Of a DNA stretch of 13,228 bases, positions 1 through 7,884 are shown piece after piece. Origin of the DNA: a bacterium (GTDB lineage Bacteria; Bdellovibrionota; FAC87; UBA2466). The position numbers and the translations under genes were made by a program. Location of the stretch: contig JAIEOG010000056.1 of the NCBI GenBank assembly GCA_019750655.1, forward strand, positions 1 to 13,228, in the 5' to 3' direction. Below the pieces are notes generated by a model that did no database searches, was not told the DNA's origin, and saw nothing but the letters and a program-made list of their open reading frames with translations. Position 1 is the stretch's first letter; each line of letters begins with the position of its first letter.

Positions 1-198
1 ATTCGCTGGTTCCGCATCTATACGGGCAGTCCTAAGAAGCTGCTCTTTGGCAGCGATTGGCCGCTGGCCGATATTAAAGATTACGTGAGTGCCGTGAAGA
101 ACGCCGTCCCTCCGGAAGAGTGGGACGATGTGTTTTACAAAAATGCCGAGCGCGTTTTTCCTCGACTAAAAAAGACCGACTCCTCTCTGGTACAATAA
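1..198 (+). CDS. Amidohydrolase family protein, C-terminal end (partial)
   Basis: Frame 1 is open from the first base to TAA at 196-198 and gives the last 65 residues of a protein whose start lies outside the window. The fragment contains LLFGSDWPL followed by an amphipathic helix and YKNAERVF. This is the usual ending of metal-dependent hydrolases of the amidohydrolase-2 (TIM-barrel) family, in which the Asp of GSDWP is a metal-site or catalytic residue and a final FYxNAxRLF-type helix closes the barrel. The substrate cannot be told from this piece. The next gene starts 17 bases after the stop, so the two are probably co-transcribed. The family call is from motif recall and no search was run. 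Confidence 0.7.
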   Translation: MRWFRIYTGSPKKLLFGSDWPLADIKDYVSAVKNAVPPEEWDDVFYKNAERVFPRLKKTDSSLVQ

Positions 199-205
199 GG
201 GTTCT

Positions 206-209
206 GGAG
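206..209 (+). promoter_or_regulatory. Ribosome binding site GGAG for the TTG start at 216
   Basis: GGAG at 206-209 lies 6 bases before TTG at 216-218. It decides the start: the frame is open further upstream to a GTG at 120, but that start would overlap the amidohydrolase by 79 bases and would put about 32 extra residues before a clean signal peptide. Confidence 0.6.
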
Positions 210-215
210 AACCCC

Positions 216-1175
216 TTGCGCCTTACCCTTGCCCTGCTCTGCAGCGTCACCTGCTATGCGAAGGACAATGCTCTATTCCATTACCCCACGAGCAGTGAAT
301 CTATTGTCCAGCAGGGTTTTCAGAACGACTTTCTGCGCAGCGATCGCGCCATCAAGCTGCATGTGGCTCGCCCTGAGGATGCTTGCGGTTCAAGCTTCGG
401 CGCGATGCAACCCGTGAGCCCTCACTATCTTGAGAACCAAGCAGTGGCGGCGAACCGATTCTACGATTGGTTTTTAGAACCCGATCCGTCCCTGAACTAC
501 CCTGCGATCATCAAAGAGCAACACAAGATCAGCTGTGTGGGGGCTGATGGGACCAAGCGGTATTTCAACCCCAATCCGGACTATCCCTACTATAGCGATT
601 CTGTCAGACCCGGAGTTTTTCGCAGTGAGATTCCACCTGCCGAGAAACAGTTTAATGCCGACGAATTCACCCTAAAACCAGAACAGTATGCTCGGCTTGC
701 AAAGCATGGGTATGTTCCGGCGACGAGTGTGCCGCAAAACATTCCCGGCATCACACCCCGGGAAGAAGTAGAAGCGATAATTATCGGCACTGGGCCTGGC
801 GCCATATTCCATAAGCCGGCGCCGTTCACCAGCCATTTCCTGCTCTACCAAAAGGCATCAGCCGATGCGATGAGGAAGGTTATCGCGTTCAAGTCCAAAA
901 ACCGGAATGAAATTCAAAAAGACCCAACGGAGTTGTGTAAAGCTTTGGCGGTTTCCTATTACGCCAATATCAATTGGATGCCGTTTGCAGGGATCAATAA
1001 CTCTCTCTTCATGGCCCAGGTAAACACCATCCTACGACACTTTGGCCTCAAGCCCATGATCCACGCCGACCTGGACTACCTAGCACTTTCCAGCCCCTCC
1101 GAAGTTTTTCAAAAAGTCTTCTGGGAAGACTTCGTTAAGGCCAACCCTCAGTACGCCTCCCTGCCTACGCCATAA
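216..1175 (+). CDS. Exported protein with a possible degenerate Fic-like domain
   Basis: The protein has 319 residues from the TTG start at 216. It begins with a short signal peptide (MRLTLALLCSVTCYA, cleavage near residue 15), so it is probably periplasmic or secreted. I do not recognise a confident family. The C-terminal part resembles a Fic/Doc fold. RPGVFRS at 131-137 recalls the GxFR segment upstream of Fic motifs. MPFAGINN at 255-262 sits where Fic proteins have HPFxxGNGR, with the same 20-residue spacing from PF to the later Gly and a conserved Asn. The catalytic His is Met here and the GNGR glycines and Arg are missing, so AMP-transfer activity is not expected if the similarity is real. 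The gene is probably in one operon with the upstream amidohydrolase. Alternatively it is an unrelated exported protein of unknown function. Confidence 0.7.
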   Translation: MRLTLALLCSVTCYAKDNALFHYPTSSESIVQQGFQNDFLRSDRAIKLHVARPEDACGSSFGAMQPVSPHYLENQAVAANRFYDWFLEPDPSLNYPAIIKEQHKISCVGADGTKRYFNPNPDYPYYSDSVRPGVFRSEIPPAEKQFNADEFTLKPEQYARLAKHGYVPATSVPQNIPGITPREEVEAIIIGTGPGAIFHKPAPFTSHFLLYQKASADAMRKVIAFKSKNRNEIQKDPTELCKALAVSYYANINWMPFAGINNSLFMAQVNTILRHFGLKPMIHADLDYLALSSPSEVFQKVFWEDFVKANPQYASLPTP

Positions 1176-1216
1176 AACCTTCCCACTCGCTCAGAACTCC
1201 CAATAGGTGGACATGC

Positions 1217-1222
1217 TAGGGA
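1217..1222 (+). promoter_or_regulatory. Ribosome binding site TAGGGA before 1230
   Basis: TAGGGA at 1217-1222 is 7 bases before ATG 1230 and supports that start. The only nearer upstream ATG (1213) is followed at once by TAG. Confidence 0.45.
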
Positions 1223-1229
1223 TCGGCTC

Positions 1230-1637
1230 ATGAATCAGGAAATTTACCGCGTTTGCATTGGCGAATTCCTCAAGGCCCAAGGCCAGGGCGCTGTGAATAT
1301 TGACGAGTGCCTCGGAAACTTGAAAAACCTAGTCGACGAGTGGAAGCAAAACCCGAAGCAAAACGTCCTGGTGGATATGCGAAAGCGGCCTCCCTCCCTG
1401 GGGCCCGGAGATATCCATAAGCTCGTAGATGTAGTGGCCCGGACGGGCCTTGGTTATTTCAACCGCGTCGCCCTGCTCTACCTACGCCGGCCTCATTTTG
1501 ATGAAGTGAAGTTCCTCGAGTCTATCGCGAAAACCCATGGGATGGATATTCGAGGGTTTGAAAGCTACGAAGAGGCGCTGCAGTGGCTCACGGAGTCGGA
1601 AATGCTCCTGCGGGCTTCTGGCGATAGACCTAACTAG
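1230..1637 (+). CDS. Small SpoIIAA/STAS-like domain protein
   Basis: The protein has 135 residues, no signal peptide and no membrane segment, so it is predicted cytosolic. The layout is that of SpoIIAA-like/STAS-superfamily proteins: a beta-strand VLVDMRK at 46-52, a helix around 61-71, a second strand NRVALLYLR at 78-86 and a final FESYEEALQWL at 110-120, which matches the common ending FxxxExALxWL. Such proteins are single-domain and usually act as binding or regulatory modules rather than enzymes. The target here is unknown. It follows the exported protein by 54 bases, so it may be in the same transcript, but nothing in its sequence links its function to its neighbours. The fold call is from pattern recall. 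Confidence 0.6.
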   Translation: MNQEIYRVCIGEFLKAQGQGAVNIDECLGNLKNLVDEWKQNPKQNVLVDMRKRPPSLGPGDIHKLVDVVARTGLGYFNRVALLYLRRPHFDEVKFLESIAKTHGMDIRGFESYEEALQWLTESEMLLRASGDRPN

Positions 1638-1727
1638 GCGCAAGGCTAAAGCTTAGACGTACCCCACGAGAATACAGGGCGTTTTCAGGCTGGGGCGTGC
1701 GGCGGCCCTTTTGCAATTCTTCCCCCC

Positions 1728-2708
1728 ATGGGGATGTCACGGGGCAGGCTAGTTTTAGGGGTTTTGATCCTTTCGCTTTTGTCGAACCAGGCGGATGCCT
1801 TCTGGTGGCGCCGGCGGCAAATGCCTCGGCGGGAGCCCTCGGCGAATGCTGCGCCCACAGCCCATGCCGAATCGAGCCCGAAACTGCCCCCTCAACCCTT
1901 GCGGCGCAGAGGTCCAAGCATTCCTAGATTGGTGAGCATGCGGGGCCTAGCCGCGCAGCCGGCGCCGGTAGCGCAGCCCATGCCAGTCGCTCCACCAGCG
2001 TTTCGCGTCCCCACACGTTTTGCGGCTACTCCCTCGATGGATGCGAGAACGTTGGCGAGCCTCCCGAGCTTGTCCACCCCTGGAAATAGCTCCCTGATTT
2101 ATTACGAAAATCAGGGCTCTGTTTTTCACGGAGATTATCTAAAACCGGTTTGCGCGCGCAATACCGAGGAAGCCCAAAGGCTGTTTGAAAAATCCCTCAC
2201 GGATCAGGTGAAGGAAAAGGGAGCGAAAATCCATTACGCATTGGATGAAATGGCCCAAACGCCCCGACACTTTGCTCTCAAAATCCGGTTTGAAGGTAGA
2301 GATGACACGTGGGAAAGACGCCTTTCTAAATGCGATTGGATCGAGTGGTCGTATTGGATGGATAGCACCGCACACCGATGGCAAAACATCGGCCGCGTCC
2401 GGGCCCCCACTTTAAGCCCCGCGGAGCTACTGGCTTCTATCGAGGAAAAGTGGTTCTTCGACCACGAGTCTATGGGTGGGACAGCACGCGTGCGTTCTGA
2501 AATCCGCGATGCGGGGGGTTATTGGGAAGTGCAGATCCTCAACCGCTCGGCAATCTTCTCACAGGCATTGAGCGACCAGATTCACTCGATGTCTCTCAAC
2601 CGCGATACATTCCGGATAGACAAAAGGACGGGAGCGATCCAATACCTGCCGTCTTCCATCCGAGAGTACTCAGGCCAAGGACTCACACTAGACAAACCTA
2701 GGGCGTAG
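1728..2708 (+). CDS. Exported Pro/Arg-rich protein of unknown function
   Basis: The protein has 326 residues from ATG 1728; ATG 1734 is an equally possible start giving 324. A signal peptide spans residues 1-24, with hydrophobic LVLGVLILSLL and a QADA cleavage site just before FWWRRR. Residues 25-100 are low complexity, rich in Pro, Ala and Arg, and look like a disordered linker. From about 115 on the sequence is globular, with Trp-rich stretches (CDWIEWSYW near 200), KWFFDHES, and a C-terminal segment GYWEVQILNRS then RIDKRTGAIQYL. The WEV...DxxTG pattern recalls the strands of PepSY-like domains, but this is weak. I do not recognise a family. No good ribosome binding site precedes either start; the upstream bases are C/T-rich. 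Its stop codon touches the stop of the convergent protease gene. Confidence 0.75.
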   Translation: MGMSRGRLVLGVLILSLLSNQADAFWWRRRQMPRREPSANAAPTAHAESSPKLPPQPLRRRGPSIPRLVSMRGLAAQPAPVAQPMPVAPPAFRVPTRFAATPSMDARTLASLPSLSTPGNSSLIYYENQGSVFHGDYLKPVCARNTEEAQRLFEKSLTDQVKEKGAKIHYALDEMAQTPRHFALKIRFEGRDDTWERRLSKCDWIEWSYWMDSTAHRWQNIGRVRAPTLSPAELLASIEEKWFFDHESMGGTARVRSEIRDAGGYWEVQILNRSAIFSQALSDQIHSMSLNRDTFRIDKRTGAIQYLPSSIREYSGQGLTLDKPRA

Positions 2709-2711
2709 CTA
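2706..2711. other. TAGCTA junction: two abutting convergent stop codons
   Basis: TAG at 2706-2708 ends the + strand gene. CTA at 2709-2711 is the TAG stop of the - strand protease gene. The coding regions touch without overlap, so there is no room for an intergenic terminator, and each transcript must end inside the other gene or be read through. Confidence 0.9.
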
Positions 2712-5700
2712 TTTTACAGTAATCCCAGGACGCGTAGTGAGCGTTAGTACCTGGCCATTCAGGCGAAACTTCCCGATCGCAGCTGCGTTGGGGCTTTTCG
2801 ATTTGAGCCAGGTGTTGGATTCGTAGATGTGGTCGATGGGATACGTGTCGCCGGGGACAAGATTGAAACCGCCAGCGTCGCCTGCGATCGTTCCCACACG
2901 ATCTTCCGAGGCCGAAACAGTGGCCTCGACTTGATTACGCAAGAAACGGTGGCGAGGCCCACCAAAGTCACCACCACCATTTAGACTGCCCGCGAGCCCA
3001 CCCACGGCACTAATGCCTTTGATCGTGCCGCGCACTAGGCAGTCTTGGATCCAGGCATCGCCATGTCCCACGATGCCCCCCACATCGGAAGCCCCTGCAG
3101 TGAAAAAGTTTCCGGTGTCTAACTGAACGCCTTGGCCATTACCAGCCACGATGTTCATCGCGGAAGTGGCGTTAGCGATCACGGGTTTTATCTCGTCGGT
3201 ATTTCGGTAGTCGATATAGTTTTCACCGACAATGCCGCCGACGCTGCCCCCTTGGGCTGTGATATTCCCTTGAGAAACCACTCGGACTAATTGACCGGCA
3301 TATCGCTGGCCTACAATCCCGCCGATCCTAGATCCCGATGCGATAATATCTCCGATGAAACGCGTGTTTTTAATAATGCCTCCCAGCTGAAAGGCGATAA
3401 CGCCTCCCACCAGGCCTTGTTGCCCGGCACCCACAGCGAGGATTTTGCCTTGCACATAGCTGTTTTCAATTTTGCCTGAGACCATCATCCCGGCTAATCC
3501 GCCGAAAGTCCCTATTTCACTACGCATCTGAGTGCCTTGCACAGCAACTCTGGAAATAGTGCCCATATTGGAGCTGGCAACCACGCCCCCAGAAGCCGCC
3601 ACCCAAACTTGACCACCGACCACGTAGCTTTCTTTCAAGGACGAATTTGCTTGGAGATTGCAAAAGAAAGCCCCTCCCGCCTTAGCTCTAATGGTGGGAT
3701 TCCTCAAGCCCAGATTCTTGACATCTGTTACGGCGTCTCCAAAGACCGACACACACGGGGCTTCCGCATCTATATAAACGATGTTCTGGATTTCGTAGCC
3801 ATTGCCATCGAACTGATAGTAGAGCCATGGGTACTTATGTGCACTCTGCTCATCTTCCGTGGGAGAAAATAGGCTGCGGTGGATAGGACGGCTGGTGAAA
3901 TCAATGTTCCGCATCAGACGCACATAAACAGGTACGTCGGGTAACGCCTCATCCATCGCTAGCAAGTGCACGCTCATCAACTGATCGGCTGAGCAAATCA
4001 AATACGGATCTGTGGCCGTTCCTGAGCCCCCTGCTTTATACGCGGCCGACACTCGGGGTTGGGTGCAGTAAGCCTCACGTTCCACCGGAATGGGAAACGC
4101 TGTTTGCGGAGGCAGCGCTGTATCATCCGGCCCCGCTGAAAAAGTCGGAAACGCGATCATTTGAATATCTGCTGTATCGGATGCCTTGGAGGTCGGTTCG
4201 GTTTTCGTGAAACTGTAAATCTGCCCGGGAGTGCCAGAATACAAGTAGTAGGGACTCATGCCGGGCATGCTAACGGCGGCACCGGACTTTTTGATTGTGG
4301 TGGAAAGTTTTGGATCGACGAACATCCAATCTTGGATCATTTCACCGGCTTTGTTGTAACCATACACTTTAGCCGGGAGCACCAATACACCACCAAAGGC
4401 TGAGTGAGGCTGCCCCACCGGGGTGGGCCACTGATCGATCTTAATACGGCTAATGCTGTTATCCTTCTCCGCGAAGGTGACTACACCTGTTTCGGTGTAG
4501 GTTTTTTGAGTGCCATCGCCATTGAAAGCGCTGCGGATTGTAACTGTGTGGGTTGCGATTTTCGCATTCTCGGTATGTACATAGTCCCATCTTTGAGGGT
4601 ACTTCTGGGCTTGTTGGATTCCCGCATTGAATCCTGAATCCGGAGTCGAGATCGAAACGATGCACCCTCCCGATCTAAAGGTCATGTAATCGCCTTTATT
4701 CACTTTGGAGTTCGCCATCACTGGCCCACCAGTGAAGGACTGGATAAGCTCCCCTTCCGCGGGAGCCTTATATGTGGTTTTGGTGATTTTGAAGTTCACA
4801 ATAGCAGTGGCAGTGCCACCCGTGGTGTTCCCGTCGTTGTAAGTAAAACGAATGGGAGCTGTCTGGCCTGCAATACCAGCACATAAAGATTCGACTAACG
4901 GTCCATTCGAAATATTCGCGCAGCTTGCAATCGTGGGCGCATCAGAACTGCAGCTTACGGCTTGGGTAACATCTCGGATCAGACCATCTTGATATACCGC
5001 GCGCACGCGCAGATAGCCGCCGTTTTGCAGATAAGGGACTTCCCCCATTACAAAGCCCTGAGGCTGAAAAGAGGGTGGCAATACCTCTATCCGCGCTAAC
5101 TTAGAAGACGATCCCGTAACCGTGGAGAGCGGAACGACATTCACTGTAGCGGAAGCCGTCATGCCTCCAAAGGCGGCATAAACTTGAAAGGAGCGGTAGG
5201 CAGATTCTGGCGTCGGGTAGACGATACCGCCGCTATCAATCGGTAGAGCGACGGGATCGCTTGTCGTCCAAACTGCTTTGGCAGTTATGACTTCGTATGC
5301 GTTTCCTAAATAGATAGCCCGTGCATTGAAGATCGTTTTCTCAGTGGTCTTGAGAATGCTGTCTTGGACAACGACTTCCAGACGCTCGATCTTTTTATCA
5401 ACGCTGACTGTTATCTCGTCCGATAGGTTTTTTACACCATCGCCCTTATAAACAGCCTCGGCGCGGATTTTATGTGTGCCGATAGCTAGAGGGGTGGAAT
5501 CGATTTCTACATAAGTCGTCCGCTCTGGATTGGTAGCAATGAGTTTATCGTCTAAGTACCACTTGCTGGCTATCAACAGATAATCCACACTCAGCTGGTT
5601 AACCTTCTGCGCATTGGCAGAGACCATGATCTTCTGGCCTTGGTAGATATTGGCGCCGAGTGGATTTTGGACAAAGAAACGCGCTAAAGGAACAGTAGAT

Positions 5701-7748
5701 ACTTTAATATCCCAGGTGAAGCTCTTGCCGTTAAACTGGATGGTCAGTTGGTAAGTGCTGCCACCGAGAGCTTCCGTCGTAGAATAGACACCCTTGGCGA
5801 GAGTCGATGCGAATTCTTGGGGGTTGCTCGACTGCCAAACGGCATCGGTCGAAACGTCTTTTTTGATTTGTTGTTTTTTACCGTTTTTGTCGTAGTAAAT
5901 GAATAACGCCTGCGCGCTGAACTGCACATCGCGTTTGCCCCAAACCACATTGACAGCTTTACCGGCATCCGTATCTCCGCCGTCGGATCCGAGTACTAGG
6001 CGATCGAATACTTCTCCAGAAACTCGCGTCATCGCTCCCGTAAGGACCCCCTGGAAAGCGCGGGGTTCGGGCGTTTTCTCAATATAATGGGCCACAAAAA
6101 CATTTGAGATAGATTGGATCTCGGGATTGGTACGCCCTAATTGTTCAGGCCATGCCCCTGCTTGGAACTTACCGCCACCGAGCGGCGCAAAGAGATTCGC
6201 GTCCTGGGTGGTCCAATCAACTGCATTGGTGACATCGACTGATTGGCCATCTTTTTTATAAATCGTGGCGGTGAGCTGAATCAGATCTCCCGGACGCACA
6301 ATAGAAGAGGGGCTAGCGGTGACAACGACGCGGTCTACTTTTGCCAAATTCTCATTAGGCTTCCAGCCCTGCCCCTCACGCGGGTTGAAGCTGGGTTCGC
6401 GGCGCCGGCCATCGGCACTCAACGACTCTAAGTAGGTCAAACGCTCGGACAAGCTTGCAAAATCCAGCGTGTTACCTTCAAAAGAAAAACGATTCGCCCA
6501 GGCAAGAGATTGCGTCTTGGCTGCGCTGTTAAGCAAAATATCTTCCACCAACCAGGGGGAATAATCCCAGCCGTTTTTCTTGTGGTAGGCAATAACCAAA
6601 GCGGCAGCTGCGGCCACTTGCGGCGCTGCAAACGACGTCCCACTATCAAAGGAGGCAGCGCCCCCCAAACCCATCACCGGAATGAGCGTTCCTGGCGCGA
6701 CGATCTCTACTGAATCGCCGAAATTGGAAAACAAGGCGAGACTGGAAGTCCCTGTTTGTAGCGCTCCGACGGTCAACGCACCCTTGAAGTAACGCCCCCA
6801 ACAAGCGGGAACAAATGTTTGGCGACGATCCTTCGGTCCATCATCGGAGCCTGGATATAGTGGTAACCCAACACTCACGCCTGCGGGGTCTTTTTCCCCA
6901 TTGCCCGCAGAGAGAGTAAAGAAAACACCCTTCTCAATCGCTCGGAAAATCGCCTGGCCCACCAGAGGGTCGCAGCCGTCGCCCATGGCCGAAACACTCA
7001 TATTCACCACATCTGCGCCATCGTTAGTCGCTTGAGCGATAGCATTCGCCAGACCCACGGTATTCTCTATGGCTTTGATTGGGTAAAGTGTCGCGATCCC
7101 TTTAACCAGCCCGAGAGAAGCAGTCGATTGCCCAGCTAAAACGCTCGCAACCTGCGTCCCGTGTCCCGTGGTGTCATCCCCACGGACTACGCCGATGTCT
7201 TCAGGAGCAAAACCGGTTGCGGAAGGGTCGAATCCGGAGTCGATCAACGCCACTTTTACGCGCTGGCCTGTTAATTTCTCTCGAAAGAAATCCGCCGTCT
7301 CGATCCACCGGGCGGCACCCGCAGGATCGTTGGGAGCCGATGACATAGTCACCTTTCGATCATGCGTGAGACCAATAAGGCACTCGTCTTGCTCTACCTG
7401 CTCCCGCAAGTCATCGATTCCGACACTGGATTTTAGGGTGATCGAGGCACTGCGCTCCGTGATCTTAGCTTCAGGATTAAATTCTTTGCTTAAGCCGTAC
7501 CCATCTAAAAAATGCCCGTCGCTTTTCCGGCGCGATAAACAGGCGGCGTCATAGACCACGGACAAAACCGTGCCCGCAGCGAAAATCTCAGCATCTTCCG
7601 CCTGGGGAAGCACTAATTTGGCAAACGCGAAAGGCGGGGGCGGCAAAGTGTAATCATCGCTCGTGGCTTGCTTGTTAAACTGCATACAAGCCGCCAGAGA
7701 ACACAGAGCTATGGTGGATAGGAAAATCGACTTGAACTGGCTTTTCAC
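2709..7748 (-). CDS. Subtilisin-like serine protease lipoprotein with Ig-like and GLUG repeats
   Basis: The protein has 1679 residues from GTG 7748. Residues 1-21 form a lipoprotein signal with lipobox LAAC (Cys21). Residue +2 is Met, not Asp, so outer-membrane sorting is likely. Residues about 50-135 look like an I9-type propeptide (ending DECLIGLTHDRKV). The S8 subtilase domain spans about 160-415 with an intact triad: Asp170 in VALIDSG, His196 in GHGT, Ser372 in GTSFAAP, and the oxyanion Asn283 in AGNG. Several Ig-like modules follow: BIG2-like around 471-540, 787-875 and 883-985, and others near 600-775 and 1096-1200. From about 1235 (GTATDPYLICSADQL) to 1655 comes a GLUG-type beta-helix. 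The enzyme is probably surface-exposed and self-processed, with a long stalk and adhesive or substrate-binding tip. The gene is divergent from trpS and appears monocistronic. The start has only a weak GGGGGT upstream, but the signal peptide fixes it. The substrate is unknown. Confidence 0.92.
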   Translation of the reverse strand: MKSQFKSIFLSTIALCSLAACMQFNKQATSDDYTLPPPPFAFAKLVLPQAEDAEIFAAGTVLSVVYDAACLSRRKSDGHFLDGYGLSKEFNPEAKITERSASITLKSSVGIDDLREQVEQDECLIGLTHDRKVTMSSAPNDPAGAARWIETADFFREKLTGQRVKVALIDSGFDPSATGFAPEDIGVVRGDDTTGHGTQVASVLAGQSTASLGLVKGIATLYPIKAIENTVGLANAIAQATNDGADVVNMSVSAMGDGCDPLVGQAIFRAIEKGVFFTLSAGNGEKDPAGVSVGLPLYPGSDDGPKDRRQTFVPACWGRYFKGALTVGALQTGTSSLALFSNFGDSVEIVAPGTLIPVMGLGGAASFDSGTSFAAPQVAAAAALVIAYHKKNGWDYSPWLVEDILLNSAAKTQSLAWANRFSFEGNTLDFASLSERLTYLESLSADGRRREPSFNPREGQGWKPNENLAKVDRVVVTASPSSIVRPGDLIQLTATIYKKDGQSVDVTNAVDWTTQDANLFAPLGGGKFQAGAWPEQLGRTNPEIQSISNVFVAHYIEKTPEPRAFQGVLTGAMTRVSGEVFDRLVLGSDGGDTDAGKAVNVVWGKRDVQFSAQALFIYYDKNGKKQQIKKDVSTDAVWQSSNPQEFASTLAKGVYSTTEALGGSTYQLTIQFNGKSFTWDIKVSTVPLARFFVQNPLGANIYQGQKIMVSANAQKVNQLSVDYLLIASKWYLDDKLIATNPERTTYVEIDSTPLAIGTHKIRAEAVYKGDGVKNLSDEITVSVDKKIERLEVVVQDSILKTTEKTIFNARAIYLGNAYEVITAKAVWTTSDPVALPIDSGGIVYPTPESAYRSFQVYAAFGGMTASATVNVVPLSTVTGSSSKLARIEVLPPSFQPQGFVMGEVPYLQNGGYLRVRAVYQDGLIRDVTQAVSCSSDAPTIASCANISNGPLVESLCAGIAGQTAPIRFTYNDGNTTGGTATAIVNFKITKTTYKAPAEGELIQSFTGGPVMANSKVNKGDYMTFRSGGCIVSISTPDSGFNAGIQQAQKYPQRWDYVHTENAKIATHTVTIRSAFNGDGTQKTYTETGVVTFAEKDNSISRIKIDQWPTPVGQPHSAFGGVLVLPAKVYGYNKAGEMIQDWMFVDPKLSTTIKKSGAAVSMPGMSPYYLYSGTPGQIYSFTKTEPTSKASDTADIQMIAFPTFSAGPDDTALPPQTAFPIPVEREAYCTQPRVSAAYKAGGSGTATDPYLICSADQLMSVHLLAMDEALPDVPVYVRLMRNIDFTSRPIHRSLFSPTEDEQSAHKYPWLYYQFDGNGYEIQNIVYIDAEAPCVSVFGDAVTDVKNLGLRNPTIRAKAGGAFFCNLQANSSLKESYVVGGQVWVAASGGVVASSNMGTISRVAVQGTQMRSEIGTFGGLAGMMVSGKIENSYVQGKILAVGAGQQGLVGGVIAFQLGGIIKNTRFIGDIIASGSRIGGIVGQRYAGQLVRVVSQGNITAQGGSVGGIVGENYIDYRNTDEIKPVIANATSAMNIVAGNGQGVQLDTGNFFTAGASDVGGIVGHGDAWIQDCLVRGTIKGISAVGGLAGSLNGGGDFGGPRHRFLRNQVEATVSASEDRVGTIAGDAGGFNLVPGDTYPIDHIYESNTWLKSKSPNAAAIGKFRLNGQVLTLTTRPGITVK
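2784..3821 (-). repeat. GLUG repeat region of the protease (about residues 1310-1655)
   Basis: The region opens with FDGNGYEIQNI, the usual entry strand of GLUG domains. Then come about eight degenerate repeats of roughly 22-30 residues (some longer through insertions), with cores such as FGGLAGMM, VGGVIAF, IGGIVGQR, VGGIVGEN, VGGIVGHG and VGGLAGSL, each followed by a strand ending in a G-[NTK]-I-like turn. GLUG repeats are known from bacterial surface proteins, including some IgA1 proteases, and are predicted to stack into a right-handed beta-helix. These are protein-level repeats; I see no near-identical DNA repeats. Confidence 0.75.
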
Positions 7749-7834
7749 TAGACCCCCAACGGACAGCAGAAAGACCTATTTTAGGGAACGACTGTTGAGC
7801 AATTATGAAACTCCCCGCACAAAAGAGCCCTGGC

Positions 7835-7843
7835 TGTTATAAA
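7835..7843 (+). promoter_or_regulatory. Candidate extended -10 promoter (TGTTATAAA) for trpS
   Basis: TG at 7835-7836, one base, then TATAAA at 7838-7843 matches the extended -10 pattern TGnTATAAT with one mismatch, 41 bases before the trpS start. No TTGACA-like box lies 17 bases upstream, which is acceptable for extended -10 promoters. This is inference from pattern only. Confidence 0.35.
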
Positions 7844-7870
7844 TAAGCATTTTCAATAAGTTGCGATTGT

Positions 7871-7877
7871 GGTGATC
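7871..7877 (+). promoter_or_regulatory. Ribosome binding site GGTGATC for trpS
   Basis: GGTGATC at 7871-7877 is complementary to the conserved 3' end of 16S rRNA (full complement TAAGGAGGTGATC) and is 7 bases before GTG 7885. The AAGG just before the start is too close to serve. An in-frame TGA at 7873 excludes any earlier start, so GTG 7885 is certain as the first possible one. Confidence 0.55.
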
Positions 7878-7884
7878 TCTAAGG

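Larger units (their letters stand above)
7749..7884. promoter_or_regulatory. Divergent intergenic region between the protease gene and trpS
   Basis: These 136 bases separate two divergent GTG starts and must hold both promoters. On the + strand there is an extended -10 candidate (separate entry) but no good -35. On the - strand no convincing -35/-10 pair was found; the CATAAT- and TAAAAT-like words lack partners at proper spacing. No operator dyad or riboswitch-like structure was recognised. Confidence 0.5.

Noticed and set aside
120..215. GTG at 120 as the start of the exported protein (351 residues)
   Set aside because: It overlaps the amidohydrolase by 79 bases and hides the signal peptide behind 32 charged residues. 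TTG 216 has GGAG at a proper distance.
1644..1657. Small palindrome CTAAAGCTTAG after the SpoIIAA-like gene
   Set aside because: It has four pairs with a three-base loop and no partner copy nearby; this is expected by chance.
1692..1712. GGGC-N8-GCCC hairpin followed by TTTT as a terminator after the SpoIIAA-like gene
   Set aside because: A four-pair stem with an eight-base loop and only four T residues is too weak to call.
7168..7554. Open frame of 128 codons on the + strand opposite the protease N-terminus
   Set aside because: It is antisense to the subtilase catalytic region, whose motifs are intact; no signal, domain or ribosome binding site supports it.
2709..7748. Possible frameshift or gene split within the very long protease gene
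   Set aside because: The frame is open for 1679 codons, and domain order and motifs are continuous from lipobox to the last GLUG repeat.
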